From positions 868,001-932,000 of the forward strand of contig NZ_JAKKSL010000002.1 of NCBI RefSeq assembly GCF_022669015.1: a stretch of 64,000 bases of DNA, in the 5' to 3' direction. This document shows, piece by piece, positions 19,762 to 30,428 of the stretch. Position 1 is the stretch's first letter; each line of letters begins with the position of its first letter. The notes beneath the pieces are model-generated. The model made no database searches. It was not told where the DNA came from and worked only from the letters and a program-made list of their open reading frames with translations. The DNA comes from Colwellia maritima (GTDB taxonomy: Bacteria > Pseudomonadota > Gammaproteobacteria > Enterobacterales > Alteromonadaceae). The position numbers and the translations under genes are program-made.

Positions 19762-21435
19762 CTAGTTGTCACTAGCCGCTCGAGAAGAGCAATAGTATTT
19801 CAACAAACCTTTTGTTGAACTGTCATGAGTTTCTTTAATTGTATTGGTAGAAAGCTCTTTTACTATCTCATTGGCTAAGCCTTTACCCAATTCAACGCCC
19901 CATTGATCAAACGAACAAATTTGTAAAACAATCCCTTGAACAAATATTTTTTGTTCGTATAAAGCAATTAAACTGCCCAATGATTTAGGTGAAATACGCT
20001 TCATTAACAAGGTGTTAGTTGGGCGGTTACCTTTATGAACTTTATGCGGAGCTACTTTATCAATATAAGATTTAGGATGCCCTCTTGCCGCCAGGTCGTC
20101 ACGTACTTGCTGTTCATTAACCCCAGACATTAATGCCTCAGTTTGTGCAAAAAAGTTAGCCATTAAGGTTTCATGATGACCTTGCACAGGCGTAACACTT
20201 TCTACCGACCCGATAAAGTCAGCCGGCACAACGTTATTACTCTGGTGTAAATACTGATAAAACGCATGCTGTCCGTTTATCCCTAATTCACCCCAAATTG
20301 AAGGCACGGTTGGGTAATCAATTTCTTCGCCATCCCAAGTAACTGATTTACCATTACTTTCCATTTCAGCTTGTTGCATATAAGCAGACAACATATGCAA
20401 ATGCTGATCATATGGCAATATTGCCTGAGACTGCGCGCCCAAAAAGGTACAATTCCACACACTTAACAAAGCTAAAATTACCGGTGCGTTCTGTTCTAAA
20501 GGGGTTTGGCAGAAATGTTCATCTATTTCATGCGCACCGTCTAATACCTCAAGAAACTTCTCAAAACCAATATCCAACGCAATAGGTAAACCAATAGCTG
20601 ACCATAAAGAAAATCGTCCGCCAACCCAATCCCACATGTCAAAAATATTATCTTCATCAATACCAAAGGCCATGGCATTTTCTTTATTAGCACTTACCGC
20701 AACAAAATGTTTTGCTACCGACTTTTTACTAAATGAAGACGACGTTAACCAGTTAACCGCCGTCATAGCATTGGTCATGGTTTCAGTGGTCGTAAATGTT
20801 TTACTCGACACAATAAATAACACGCGTTCTGGATTTAAAGGACGAAGCACTTCAGCAATTTGAGTACCGTCAACATTCGACACATAATGTACCTGAACGC
20901 TGTGATCACTATAATGTTTTAAAGCTTCGGTAACCATTTGAGGACCAAGGTTTGAACCACCAACGCCAATATTTACAATATCGGTAATTCGTTTACCCGA
21001 ATAACCAAGCCATTTTCCTTGCCTTACTTGCTCTGTGAAAGCGTGCATTTTTGCTAAAGCTTTTTCAACATCAGGGGTAATGTTTTTTCCGTCGAGCATA
21101 ATCGGTTTTTTGTCTCTATTACGAAGTGCCACATGTAAAACGGCTCGGTCTTCAGTTCGATTAATATGCTCACCATTAAACATTTTTTCACGCCATTGCT
21201 CTACTTCACAATCTTTTGCTAAATCAATTAAATGAGCAATGGTTTTATCCGTGATCCGGTTTTTAGAATAATCGAGTAATAATGAGGGGAGTTGAATAGA
21301 AAACTTGGAAAAACGTTCACTGTCTTGCGAAAACAAGTCATTCATATGTTGGGTTTTCATTTCATTCGCGTGTTCAACCAGTGCTTGCGGTACGGGAAGA
21401 AGTGTTCTTTTTAATGCTTGGTTATTTTTGCGCAT
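19762..21435 (-). CDS. pgi: Glucose-6-phosphate isomerase
   Basis: Interconverts glucose 6-phosphate and fructose 6-phosphate. The 557-residue length is normal. Signature stretches are present: IVNIGVGGSNLGPQM, SSKTFTTTETMTNA, the DWVGGRFSLWSAIG motif, GELGINGQHAFYQ with the catalytic Glu/His region, and a late FDQWGVELGKGLA motif. This is one of the few long housekeeping genes in the window without a frame break. It stands alone, convergent with the ABM gene. Confidence 0.97.
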   Translation of the reverse strand: MRKNNQALKRTLLPVPQALVEHANEMKTQHMNDLFSQDSERFSKFSIQLPSLLLDYSKNRITDKTIAHLIDLAKDCEVEQWREKMFNGEHINRTEDRAVLHVALRNRDKKPIMLDGKNITPDVEKALAKMHAFTEQVRQGKWLGYSGKRITDIVNIGVGGSNLGPQMVTEALKHYSDHSVQVHYVSNVDGTQIAEVLRPLNPERVLFIVSSKTFTTTETMTNAMTAVNWLTSSSFSKKSVAKHFVAVSANKENAMAFGIDEDNIFDMWDWVGGRFSLWSAIGLPIALDIGFEKFLEVLDGAHEIDEHFCQTPLEQNAPVILALLSVWNCTFLGAQSQAILPYDQHLHMLSAYMQQAEMESNGKSVTWDGEEIDYPTVPSIWGELGINGQHAFYQYLHQSNNVVPADFIGSVESVTPVQGHHETLMANFFAQTEALMSGVNEQQVRDDLAARGHPKSYIDKVAPHKVHKGNRPTNTLLMKRISPKSLGSLIALYEQKIFVQGIVLQICSFDQWGVELGKGLANEIVKELSTNTIKETHDSSTKGLLKYYCSSRAASDN

Positions 21436-21523
21436 AGTTATACTCTAAAATTAATGAGTTAATGTGATAACGAACTAATATAAAACTGAATGTAAAAATG
21501 ATAGATAGTAAAATACCTCAAGT

Positions 21524-22943
21524 TTATTTCTCGCTATTTTTTGACCAAATACCAGGCTCAGTTTCACCTTGTATTTCTACATCATCTAAAGAAAACGAAA
21601 TTTTATCACTTGAGTGTAGTTTTTCCCGAAAATCTTTGGTTAAATTAATAACCGTCGGGGTTAGTAAAACAATAGCGTATATATTCACCAAAGTCATTAA
21701 TCCTAAGGCCATATCAGCTAAGCCCCACACTTCTTTTAATGTGGCACTTGCGCCCCAAAACACCATAACTAAATAAATACTTGTGTAGCATAATCGTCCT
21801 GCTTTATTGTCTAATTTAAATAAATGCAAGTTACTTTCAGCATACGCATAGTTCGCAACAACGGATGTAAATGCAAATAAAGTAATAGCGGCCGCAACAA
21901 AGTAATTACCACCAAGACCAAAGTGACTCGTCATTGCATTTTGGGTCATGCCTATGCCTTCCATTTCACCACTAATACTAATATCTGATAACAAAATGAC
22001 CACTGCGGTACAACTACAAAGTACCATAGTGTCTAAGAAAACCCCTAACATTTGCACATAACCTTGAGCAACAGGGTGATTTGGAACAGGAGAAGCACCT
22101 GCTGCCGCATGAGGTACACTACCTGCACCCGCTTCATTTGAATACAAGCCACGTTGAATGCCATTTTTTATAGCCGCACCTAATGCGCCTGCACCCGCTT
22201 CATTTAAACCGAAAGCTGACGAGAAAATATCCATAAACATAGAGGGTAACAATTGAATATTCATTACCGTAATAACAATAGCCGTACCAACAAACGCTAA
22301 CCCCATAAACGGCACGATAAGTTCAGCAAAGCGCGCTATGCTGCGCATTCCACCTACCACAATAGCACCCGGCCAAGTACCGCAATCACTGCGCCAGAAT
22401 ATTCACGAGGAATAGTAAATGTATTATTTAATGCATCCGCAATCGTATTTGCTTGCATCGCACTAAAGGTTAAACCATACCCTAAGAAAAGACACAATGA
22501 AAAAAGTACCGCAAGCCAAGGCTTATTCAACCCAGAGCGAATATAATAAGCAGGCCCCCCTAAATTCTTTGTGTTCGTCTCGAACTTTATATAACTGCCC
22601 AAGCACACTTTCAGCAAAGCCGGTTGCCATACCTAACATGGCTATAACCCACATCCAAAATACGGCGCCGCTGCCACCTAAAGAAATAGCCATAGCAACA
22701 CCGCCTAAATTACCCGTCCCAACACGAGCAGAAAGGCCAGTACACAACGCTTGAAACGAACTAATACCAGACTTGTCAGATTGAGTACTGCCTTTCATTA
22801 CCGTAAACATATACTTAAATTGCAGTATTTGAATCCAACGGAGCTTAAACGAAAACCAAAAACCAAAAAAGCAGCAAGTAAATTAATATTTGACCTTGAC
22901 CCCACAGCACATTGTTAATCGCGCCTACAATTTCATTAATCAT
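21524..22943 (-). CDS. Sodium:alanine symporter, AGCS family (three frameshifts)
   Basis: An inner-membrane Na+/amino acid symporter of about 473 residues. The start ATG is at 22943 (MINEIVGAINNVLWGQGQIL). Family hallmarks are ALCTGLSARVGTGNLGGVAMAIS, FRGGPAYYIRSGL, and NEAGAGSVPHAAAGA. The reading breaks near 22850 (an extra T in CTTTTTTGG), near 22560 at a run of six G's, and near 22355 (between VIAVL and GAIVVGGMR). All segments align end to end as one transporter with about ten hydrophobic helices, so I read one gene. It lies downstream of, and on the same strand as, ctlX-ocd. Confidence 0.88.
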
Positions 22944-23022
22944 TACTTTCCTCTTTTATTTTTATTTTTTGTTCTTCATATACTAAGCCCCAATATTACA
23001 ATGAGGTAGCAACGTAAACAGT

Positions 23023-24000
23023 TCAGGATATTACAAAATTTAAAACATCATAATATAGATTAACAGGAATACAATTATCTTTTTGATAAATGTATTCCAA
23101 CAACCAACATACATCGTACTGACCCACCAAAGCAAGTTCAATTGCTGAAACATCAAGTGGTACTAGCTTTACACTGTTTTCAAGCAGGGCTATTTGCTCA
23201 ACGGTTAACGCAGCGTAAGCCTTTGCAGAAAGTGCTAATATACGGCCAGATTTCCCAGTTAATTCAAGGGCATTACCACAAAAAGCATTTATTTGTTGTT
23301 CAGTTAAACTAATTATACGTTTACCTGCACTTTCAAACCGTTGAATAATTTGCGCACGTCGTTTTGGATCAGTCATCATCTCAAACCCGCCCATCACAAA
23401 ATCACTGCCAATACACATTAAAACATTGGTGTGATAAACAGAAACCCCTTGCCTGTCTTGTGCATCAAAAACCATAGGTTCATAATTAAAGTGCGTACAG
23501 AAACGCTCAAGCACATGGGAATCTGTTCGCTTAGACCGAACAGCATAAGCAATACGTTCTATGTGATCTAAGACCATTGCCCCCGTACCTTCAAGAAATA
23601 TGTCATCATATTCCAACCCCGAATAATCAACGACATCTTGAACCCGGTAATCTTGTTTTAACAGATCAATAATATCCGAACGACGTTCCTTTCTGCGATT
23701 TTTAGCATACATAGGGTAAATAGCAATTTGCCCCCCTGTATGTGTTGAAAACCAATTATTAGGAAACACTGAATCGGGTGTTTCTTCACCTTCGTCTTCA
23801 AACCTATGTACAGTAATACCCTCAGCTTCAAGTATTTTGCCCACGGCTGACACTTGTTCGTAAGCTTGTGTTTTTATTTGTTGTTTATTCAATAACGTTT
23901 TCCCTTGAAAACTATTATCGATCTCCGTTTCTTCATTTGGATGAAAATGATGTGGACGAATCATAACAACCGCACTAGGTGCTTGTGGAAATAATGACAT
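23023..24000 (-). CDS. ctlX: Citrulline/arginine-deiminase-like hydrolase CtlX
   Basis: A member of the guanidino-group-modifying (amidinotransferase) fold. Conserved points are MIRPHHFHPNEET at the start, DSVFPNNWFSTH, EGTGAMVLDH, the His in VYHTNVLMCIG and the nucleophilic Cys region NAFCGNALEL. The family includes CtlX, linked to citrulline use. I chose the ATG at 24000 (MSLFPQAPSAVV) because GGGAGA sits six bases upstream; an upstream in-frame start at 24033 exists. The gene follows ocd by 33 bases, and an Lrp-type regulator is divergent, so the unit probably turns citrulline or arginine into ornithine and then proline. Confidence 0.82.
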   Translation of the reverse strand: MSLFPQAPSAVVMIRPHHFHPNEETEIDNSFQGKTLLNKQQIKTQAYEQVSAVGKILEAEGITVHRFEDEGEETPDSVFPNNWFSTHTGGQIAIYPMYAKNRRKERRSDIIDLLKQDYRVQDVVDYSGLEYDDIFLEGTGAMVLDHIERIAYAVRSKRTDSHVLERFCTHFNYEPMVFDAQDRQGVSVYHTNVLMCIGSDFVMGGFEMMTDPKRRAQIIQRFESAGKRIISLTEQQINAFCGNALELTGKSGRILALSAKAYAALTVEQIALLENSVKLVPLDVSAIELALVGQYDVCWLLEYIYQKDNCIPVNLYYDVLNFVIS

Positions 24001-24033
24001 GGTTTCTCCCGTAATCGATAATGTTGGCAACAC

Positions 24034-25074
24034 TTATACCGTTAAACCAAATAAGTTTCGTGGATTTTCGGGATTTGCTAACAACTCAAGCTGTGCACAA
24101 TTACCCTGTTTTTTCACAAGATCATAAACGAACCTAAGCGCTGAATAATCTTCAACTGCAAAACCAACTCCATCAAAAATCGTCAGTTGCTGATCAGAAG
24201 TTCTACCGGGCTTTTCACCTCGAATAACATGATACATTTCGGTGATTGGCGAGTTTGCAGGCAGTTGCTGAATATCACCTTCAATACGTGTTTGTGGCTC
24301 ATATTCAATAAAAACATCGGCACGATTTAATAAATCAGCAGCAAGTTCCGTTTTACCAGGGCAATCACCACCAATCGCATTTACATGAACACCGTCTGAA
24401 ACCATATCACTGGTTAAAATCGTCGCATTTTTTTTGTCTGCAGTACAAGTAGTAATAATATCTGCCCCTTGAACCACCTCGTTTGCCGAAGCACAAACAA
24501 TGATATTTAACCCTTTATCAGCAAGGTTGTTACGACACTTTTCAATTGCTTGCGCGTTAATATCGTATAAACGCACCGTTTTTATCCCCAACAAAGAACT
24601 AAACGCAATCACTTGAAACTCAGATTGTGCACCACATCCAATCATCGCAAGGGTTGATGCATTTTTAGGCGCTAGGTACTTAGCCATCATGGCTGACGTT
24701 GCTGCTGTTCTTAGTGCCGTAAGAATCGTCATTTCAGACAACAATAACGGATAGCCGGTTGCCACATCAGACAACACACCAAACGCGGTTACTGTTTGTA
24801 AACCTGACAAGGTGTTTTTAGGGTGACCATTAACATACTTAAAGCCAAATAAGGTATCATTACCCGTAGGCATTAATTCAATAACCCCTTCTGGCGAGTG
24901 GGCTGCGAAGCGAGGTGACTTATCAAACGCCTCCCATTGCCTATAATCTTGCTCTAAATATTCAACCAAACCTGCAATAAACTGCTCAGTTCCAATACGT
25001 TTTAAAAGCGCAATCATCTCGGTAACGCTGATAAATGCTACGTTAGCTGACTTTTCGTTAATACTATTTTTCAT
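24034..25074 (-). CDS. Ornithine cyclodeaminase family protein
   Basis: A 346-residue enzyme of the ornithine cyclodeaminase/mu-crystallin family, which in the classic case converts ornithine to proline and ammonia with bound NAD. The Rossmann motif is STLAMIGCGAQSEFQ; also visible are LTALRTAATSAMMAKYL and HVNAIGGDCPGKTEL. The combination with ctlX directly downstream and a divergent Lrp regulator supports true ornithine cyclodeaminase activity rather than another ketimine reductase role, though this is inference. An AGGGG ribosome site precedes the ATG. The frame is intact. Confidence 0.88.
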   Translation of the reverse strand: MKNSINEKSANVAFISVTEMIALLKRIGTEQFIAGLVEYLEQDYRQWEAFDKSPRFAAHSPEGVIELMPTGNDTLFGFKYVNGHPKNTLSGLQTVTAFGVLSDVATGYPLLLSEMTILTALRTAATSAMMAKYLAPKNASTLAMIGCGAQSEFQVIAFSSLLGIKTVRLYDINAQAIEKCRNNLADKGLNIIVCASANEVVQGADIITTCTADKKNATILTSDMVSDGVHVNAIGGDCPGKTELAADLLNRADVFIEYEPQTRIEGDIQQLPANSPITEMYHVIRGEKPGRTSDQQLTIFDGVGFAVEDYSALRFVYDLVKKQGNCAQLELLANPENPRNLFGLTV

Positions 25075-25279
25075 CTTAACCCCTTTAAGTTTGCTGTATA
25101 AAACTAAAACGCCGGCCTTCCAGACAAAATGTTCTACACACTATTAGTTACTTTAGTCATATATTATCGGTTGAACATACCAAACAAAATGGCAAAAACT
25201 TGCAAAATTAGTACAAAGATTTATCATAATGAGCAATAATACTATCAAAATGACAATACAGCGTAAAAAAGGAAGTAAA

Positions 25280-25735
25280 ATGACCTTTGAAAAAACGGTA
25301 AAAAAACACGTTTACCTGCACGACTCAGTAGATAGATCACTTATCGCAATTTTACGTACGGATGCCAGAGCCTCTATATCAAAGCCGGCAACCTTGCTTC
25401 ATGTTTCACGCGGTACGGTTCAAAATAGACTTGATCGGTTAATTAGCTCAGGTGCAATTTTAGGGTTCACTATTAGAGCGCACGACGAATTAGAAACTGA
25501 TTTGATTAAAGCAATTATGATGATTGAAGTTGTTGGTAAATCAACCGCACAAGTAATTAGCAAACTGCGCGGTATACCGCAACTTGAAAAACTGCACACA
25601 ACTAATGGTGCTTGGGATTTAGTGGCGAATATTAAAACATCAAACTTGCTTGAATTTGACCGAGTACTTCGCGATGTAAGAACAATAGACGGGGTGCTTA
25701 ACAGTGAAACGAGTATCTTATTAAGTTCAATATAA
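25280..25735 (+). CDS. Lrp/AsnC-family transcriptional regulator
   Basis: An N-terminal helix-turn-helix (VDRSLIAILRTDARAS, then HVSRGTVQNRLDRLISSG) and a C-terminal RAM-type effector domain make a normal Lrp/AsnC protein. I place the start at the ATG at 25280 (MTFEKTVKK) because GGAAG lies just upstream; longer in-frame starts at 25229 and 25250 have no such site. The gene is divergent from ocd-ctlX with about 200 bases between, so it is the likely arginine/ornithine-responsive regulator of that unit. It ends in a hairpin terminator. Confidence 0.88.
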   Translation: MTFEKTVKKHVYLHDSVDRSLIAILRTDARASISKPATLLHVSRGTVQNRLDRLISSGAILGFTIRAHDELETDLIKAIMMIEVVGKSTAQVISKLRGIPQLEKLHTTNGAWDLVANIKTSNLLEFDRVLRDVRTIDGVLNSETSILLSSI

Positions 25736-25753
25736 TGATCACTTCAAAAAATA

Positions 25754-25795
25754 AACCGAGCAACAAAAATACAGATGCTCGGTTATCAATTTTTA
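25754..25795 (+). terminator. Rho-independent terminator after the Lrp gene
   Basis: AACCGAGCA (25754-25762) pairs with TGCTCGGTT (25776-25784), followed by ATCAATTTTT. The downstream iron-ADH gene converges on it. Confidence 0.8.
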
Positions 25796-25842
25796 CGCCT
25801 TGCCCTATTTAATAAAGCGGGAGGCTTCATAAACTAAATAAG

Positions 25843-26994
25843 CTACATAGCCGCTTTAAAAATTTGGCAAATTTCTTCATGGCTTGCTTGTTTAGGGTTG
25901 GTTAAACCACACACATCTTTTAACGCATTGTCGGCTAATAAAGAAATATCTTCCTCTTTAACACCTAACGTTGTTAACCCCGATGGAATACCCACTATTT
26001 TCGATAATTTTTCAATGGCCTCAATAGCCGCATTTGCGCCCTCTTGTGCTGACATAGCAAGCACATCAACACCCATGCAATGAGCAATATCCTTTAAACG
26101 TTCAGGACAAACTTGTGCGTTATAACGCTGAACATGCGGTAACAACACCGCATTACAAACACCATGCGGTAAATCATAAAAACCACCTAATTGATGCGCC
26201 ATGGCATGCACATAACCTAAAGATGCATTGTTAAACGCCATACCTGCCATAAACTGGGCATAAGCCATTTGTTCTCTTGCTTCCATATCTTCGCTATTTT
26301 TAACCGCAGTTGGCAAATACCTATGAATAAGCTCAATGGCTTTTACCGCAACGGCATCGGTAATTGGCGTAGCCGCCGTAGACATATAAGCTTCAACCGC
26401 ATGAGTTAACGCATCCATACCCGTTGCGGCAGTTAACGATGCAGGCATACCCACCATTAATGACGGATCGTTCACTGACAACACTGGCGTTGTATGCTTA
26501 TCAACAATCGCCATTTTAACATGACGTATTTCATCAGTAATAATTGCAAAACGGGTCATTTCTGATGCAGTGCCTGCCGTGGTATTAATAGCAATTAATG
26601 GTAATTGAGGCAGTTTAGATTGATCAAGGCCCTCATAGTCCGCTATTTTACCGCCATTGCTAGCAACTAAAGCAATCCCTTTGGCGCAATCATGGGGCGA
26701 CCCGCCACCTAACGACACAACAAAATCACAATCATGTTGTTTAAGTAGCGCTAAACCTTCATTAACATTGCCAACAGTTGGGTTAGGTTGTGCTTTATCA
26801 AAAACAATACTGGCAACCTGCTCTTTTTCCAATAAATCAGTGAAATTTTTAACCACACCCAATTTATTCAACACACTGTCACTAACAATCAATCCCTGTT
26901 TAAATCCTTGCTCTTTTATATAATTTACAGCTTCCGCTAAACTACCACTACCCATAACATTCAAAGACGGCATGTAAAATGTTGAACTCATCAT
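25843..26994 (-). CDS. Iron-containing alcohol dehydrogenase
   Basis: A 383-residue group III metal-dependent alcohol dehydrogenase of the YiaY/FucO type. The nucleotide-binding [13 protein letters not shown] motif, metal ligands in [10 protein letters not shown] (Asp and His) and in [16 protein letters not shown] (two His) are all present. Such enzymes oxidise primary alcohols with NAD, or reduce aldehydes. The substrate is not evident. It is a single gene with an AAGGAGAAA ribosome site and an intact frame. Confidence 0.93.
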   Translation of the reverse strand: MMSSTFYMPSLNVMGSGSLAEAVNYIKEQGFKQGLIVSDSVLNKLGVVKNFTDLLEKEQVASIVFDKAQPNPTVGNVNEGLALLKQHDCDFVVSLGGGSPHDCAKGIALVASNGGKIADYEGLDQSKLPQLPLIAINTTAGTASEMTRFAIITDEIRHVKMAIVDKHTTPVLSVNDPSLMVGMPASLTAATGMDALTHAVEAYMSTAATPITDAVAVKAIELIHRYLPTAVKNSEDMEAREQMAYAQFMAGMAFNNASLGYVHAMAHQLGGFYDLPHGVCNAVLLPHVQRYNAQVCPERLKDIAHCMGVDVLAMSAQEGANAAIEAIEKLSKIVGIPSGLTTLGVKEEDISLLADNALKDVCGLTNPKQASHEEICQIFKAAM

Positions 26995-27322
26995 TTTCTC
27001 CTTAAATTATTTCAATACAAATTGTTTAACGACACTGTTTAACTCATTATCCATTGCTTAATGCTTGGCTTTGAACAACCTATAAAGCTTAAACCTATAT
27101 AGATTAATGTGCGTACTATTGAGGCCAAAAAAGTTCATTTGATGATAAATTAAGGCCTGAATATGAACTACTAAACCATAGTATTAATTTCTCTCATACT
27201 TTAGGATAAGTAATAAACGTTAATAACCCTATTTTTAACATGAAGCACAGCTAAATAACTTGATCTAAAGCATAGGGTTAACATTCATTTTCCAAAACAA
27301 TGACAATAAAAAGCAGAATAAT
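26995..27322. other. Intergenic region with no gene seen
   Basis: About 330 AT-rich bases between the divergent iron-ADH and PhoD-like genes. I find no credible coding frame, RNA gene or clear repeat. It must contain both promoters. Confidence 0.5.
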
Positions 27323-29222
27323 ATGACAATAAACACAAGCGTATTACCTGTAATCATAGCAGGACCTATTGTGCGTAAAGCCATAAATAAACAAATCGTT
27401 TTTTGGCTAGTTACGTCACAACAATACCAATGCTGTGTGACCCTTTATGATGAAAACGGAACCAAGGTTTATTCGGCTACCTTAACCGATAAACAACATG
27501 CCTGTATTACCGTGGGTAAACAAGCTTTTGTTAATTTACTCAACATTCACCTAACGGATGATCTACCTGACAATACCTGGATTAGCTACAATATCACCTT
27601 AAAAAACAGCACCAATACATTCAATTGCACTGAACTAAACAACCTCTGTTATGAAAACCAAGCATATCCGCGTTTTTGGCACACCACACAAGCCAACCAT
27701 GTATTACACGGCTCATGTCGTAAACCTCACCATAAAAGTAGCGATGGATTACTGGCGGTTGATACCCAAATAGCCAATGCCCTAAAAGACAAAAACCCTG
27801 CCCCCGACTTATTAATGTTATCAGGCGATCAAGTTTACATAGACGATGTAGCCGGCCCTATGTTGTCAGCAATACATCAAGTTATTGCCTTACTTGGTTT
27901 ACATAGTGGTAGTTGGCAAAATGAAGACATTGAAAACAGTGAGCAGCTGTTATCAAGCCCAGATTGCTATTATCAACGTGACAAAATATTGCCCTTATTT
28001 GAAGGTGACAACGACAACTTTCTCGATTTTTTTAAAGGTAAAAAGAAACGTGTGTTCACCTCGGTTAGCGCCCATAACCATTTAATTTCATTTGCTGAAG
28101 TGATGGCAATGTACTTACTTGTTTGGTCACCCGAACTATGGGAATTTGTAACCTTTGACGACTCAAAAATAGCGACAAAACATCAGCAACGTTACCAAGA
28201 AGAACAAAAAGTGATAGAAGAGTTTGCGAAGGGTTTACCCTCCGTAAGACGTGCATTAGCTCACATTCGTACATTTATGATCCACGATGATCATGACATT
28301 ACCGATGACTGGAACCTTACCCGTGAATGGGAAGAAATAGCCTACGGCCACCCGTTTTCAAAGCGCATAATAGGTAACGCACTAACCGGTTACTGGTTAT
28401 GCCAAGGGTGGGGAAATAACCCCGAAGTGTTTGACGAAATTTACCAACAGGCTAAAGATTGCTTTTCATCAAACAAAATGAATAACATTGATGCACTTAT
28501 CGACACCCTACTGCAATTTAATCAATGGCATTATAGTGTAGAAACACACCCTAAAATGGTGGTTTTAGACACACGCACACAACGATGGCGCTCAGAAAAA
28601 AAGCAAACCGCCCTTCAGGTTTAATGGACTGGGAATCACTCACCGATTTACAACGAGAACTCTTTGACGAAAAAGCCGTAATATTAGTTTCTCCCGCCCC
28701 TATTTTTGGTGTTAAATTCATCGAAGTAATACAACGCATATTCACCTTTTTTGGTTTTGCCCTAACTGTAGATGCTGAAAACTGGATGGCGCATAAAGGC
28801 ACAGCTTGAGCGTGATACTCAACATATTTAAACATTCTAAAACACCCCCTAATTTTATAATTTTGTCGGGTGACGTACATTACTCATTTGTTTATGACGT
28901 AAGCCTTAAACACAGCAAACATAACCCGCATATTACCCAAATAACGTGTAGCGGTATTAAAAACCAATTTCCGAAACCACTATTAAACTTTTTAGCTCAA
29001 TGTAATCACTACCTTTATAGCAGCCAATCACCCTTAAACTGGTTTACCAAACGACGCGATATGCTGATAAAAGCTCGCAGAGTTAACAATAAAAAGTTAC
29101 TAAATCAAAGTGGCATAGGCTTACTACACATTGAAACCAACTACCAAGTAATGGCAAAAGTGATAACCGCAGACAACAAAGAATATTTGTTTGAAAACAA
29201 AGCTAAGCAATTGAGTGATTGA
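27323..29222 (+). CDS. PhoD-like metallophosphatase family protein (two frameshifts)
   Basis: The protein resembles PhoD-type alkaline phosphatase/phosphodiesterases: HGSCRKPHH, LLMLSGDQVYIDD, IHDDHDITDDWN and the late LSGDVHYSFVYD carry the metal-binding Asp, Asn and His residues. The frame breaks near 28600 (after TRTQRWRSEKK, resuming at NRPSGLMDWESL) and near 28805 (after ENWMAHKGTA). The three pieces join to about 630 residues. There is no signal peptide, unlike secreted PhoD, so it may be a cytoplasmic member of the family. The pieces do not overlap in homology, so I treat them as one gene with sequence indels rather than separate genes. Confidence 0.8.
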
Positions 29223-29337
29223 AGTATTTATAACACAACAACAATCGGCTCATCTATGATGATTAAGAAACTGCCTATACAGCAGTGAACAATACAATAA
29301 TATTAAAAAAATAAACGACAACAAACACTAAAGTGAT

Positions 29338-29607
29338 TTACTCTATGTTTTGTCTTATTTGTGACATGGCTTCTTTTACCGATATGGTTCTGCCTGCTGC
29401 AATATCTTGTTCGCCAGTTGAAACAAGCTGCAACATGGCTAATGTTTCTTGGGTTTCTTCATATTCAGTGACTGATTGCACTACCATAACGGCTTCACCA
29501 TTTTGGGTAATAATATAAGCTTCACCATCATTTTTAAGTTCTGCGGCAATTTTAGCTGCATTGGCTTTTAAGTAACTGATCGGTTTTATCTGATCGGCTA
29601 ATGACAT
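29338..29607 (-). CDS. Orphan Phd/YefM-type antitoxin
   Basis: The stretch IKPISYLKANAAKIAAELKN followed by ITQNGEAVMVVQSVTEYEET is the DNA-binding domain of the Phd/YefM antitoxin family; the protein is 89 residues from the ATG at 29607 (MSLADQIKP). The same frame stays open further upstream, but that part does not look like the family. A RelE/ParE-type toxin would normally follow within a few bases on the minus strand, yet only 115 bases remain before the end of the PhoD-like gene and none is encoded there. The antitoxin is therefore an orphan. Confidence 0.82.
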   Translation of the reverse strand: MSLADQIKPISYLKANAAKIAAELKNDGEAYIITQNGEAVMVVQSVTEYEETQETLAMLQLVSTGEQDIAAGRTISVKEAMSQIRQNIE

Positions 29608-29704
29608 AATGTTAACTCTTGAACCAATAAAGAACCAAATATAAACCATATTAGGTTCTTTATAAAAATATTTAAACCTATTGCCTTTAATGGGATTAAA
29701 TTCA

Positions 29705-30076
29705 TCAACTATAGCAAATGCAGCTAAATCCAAGGAATGTGGCTTCTGTACTATGGCCATAACAAGTAAACTCACCTACAACAACGGCTACACCTACCTT
29801 TTTTTGGTCGATAAACAATCTAAATTGTTCATTTTTAGAAAGGCTAATTACGTTGATAAAAGGTAGTTTCAATTGCTCGTCCTCATTTCTTTCAAGCTCA
29901 GTTCCTCGCGCCCATTTATCAAAAAATGTGTAAAAGTCTTGTTTGTCTTTTGGTGATAGTACATTTACTAAAAAATCATCAAACCGTGAAGGTGTGTTAA
30001 ACATAGCCAATGCGAATAATGAGTTATTATTTGTAACACTGAACAAATGTGAAAAGCAGTTTTCAGCTACAAACAT
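29705..30076 (-). CDS. Possible hypothetical ORF, doubtful
   Basis: The minus strand carries an open frame whose middle part (LSPKDKQDFYTFFDKWARGT, then FINVISLSKNEQFRLFIDQK) has a protein-like composition that I do not recognise. Its first 40 or so residues lie antisense to the better-supported DUF3427 remnant, so the start is probably wrong or the gene is itself a fragment. After about residue 100 a possible frame switch leads to MAIVQKPHSLDLAAF and on toward the antitoxin. No function is proposed. Confidence 0.25.
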   Translation of the reverse strand: MFVAENCFSHLFSVTNNNSLFALAMFNTPSRFDDFLVNVLSPKDKQDFYTFFDKWARGTELERNEDEQLKLPFINVISLSKNEQFRLFIDQKKVGVAVVVGEFTCYGHSTEATFLGFSCICYS

Positions 30077-30404
30077 GTATCACGACTATGCAATTAGCCC
30101 CACACTTTTTCATTGGCAAACTCAAAGCAGCGCAAGACCAAATTCAAGCCGTGGTTTAGGTTATATTCAGCAAAAAGAAAACCCTCAACAAAACAAGAAA
30201 ACCTTCACTTTATTTGTGCGTGAACAGGCCAAAGATGAAAACGGCAACACCATGGGATTTATTAATTTTGGCGCTGTCAATTTTGTAAAATATGAAGGCA
30301 GCCTGACCGATGAATATTATATGGAAGTTAAACATCCCATGCCCAAAGATATTTGTGGCATGAGACGGCGGGGTAATGTAATATTAAAACTAGGTGTGAG
30401 TTAG
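29943..30404 (+). pseudogene. Remnant of a DUF3427-type DEAD/DEAH helicase (C-terminal domain only)
   Basis: About 140 residues match the C-terminal DUF3427 domain found at the end of large PLD-nuclease/helicase proteins: ELLFVTLNKCEKQFSATNMY, HDYAISPTLFHWQTQSS, KTFTLFVREQ, NFVKYEGS and EVKHPMP occur in order. The helicase core that should precede this domain is missing: upstream of 29943 the plus strand has stops in all frames, so the remainder was lost. It ends at 30404, 25 bases from the convergent end of the ABC ATPase gene. This looks like a relic of an older defence gene. Confidence 0.7.
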
Positions 30405-30428
30405 TAACTAACACATCGACGAAAATAC

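Noticed and set aside
29223..29337. Toxin partner for the Phd antitoxin
   Set aside because: Only about 115 bases lie between the antitoxin and the PhoD-like gene, and no RelE/ParE/Doc-like frame occurs there.
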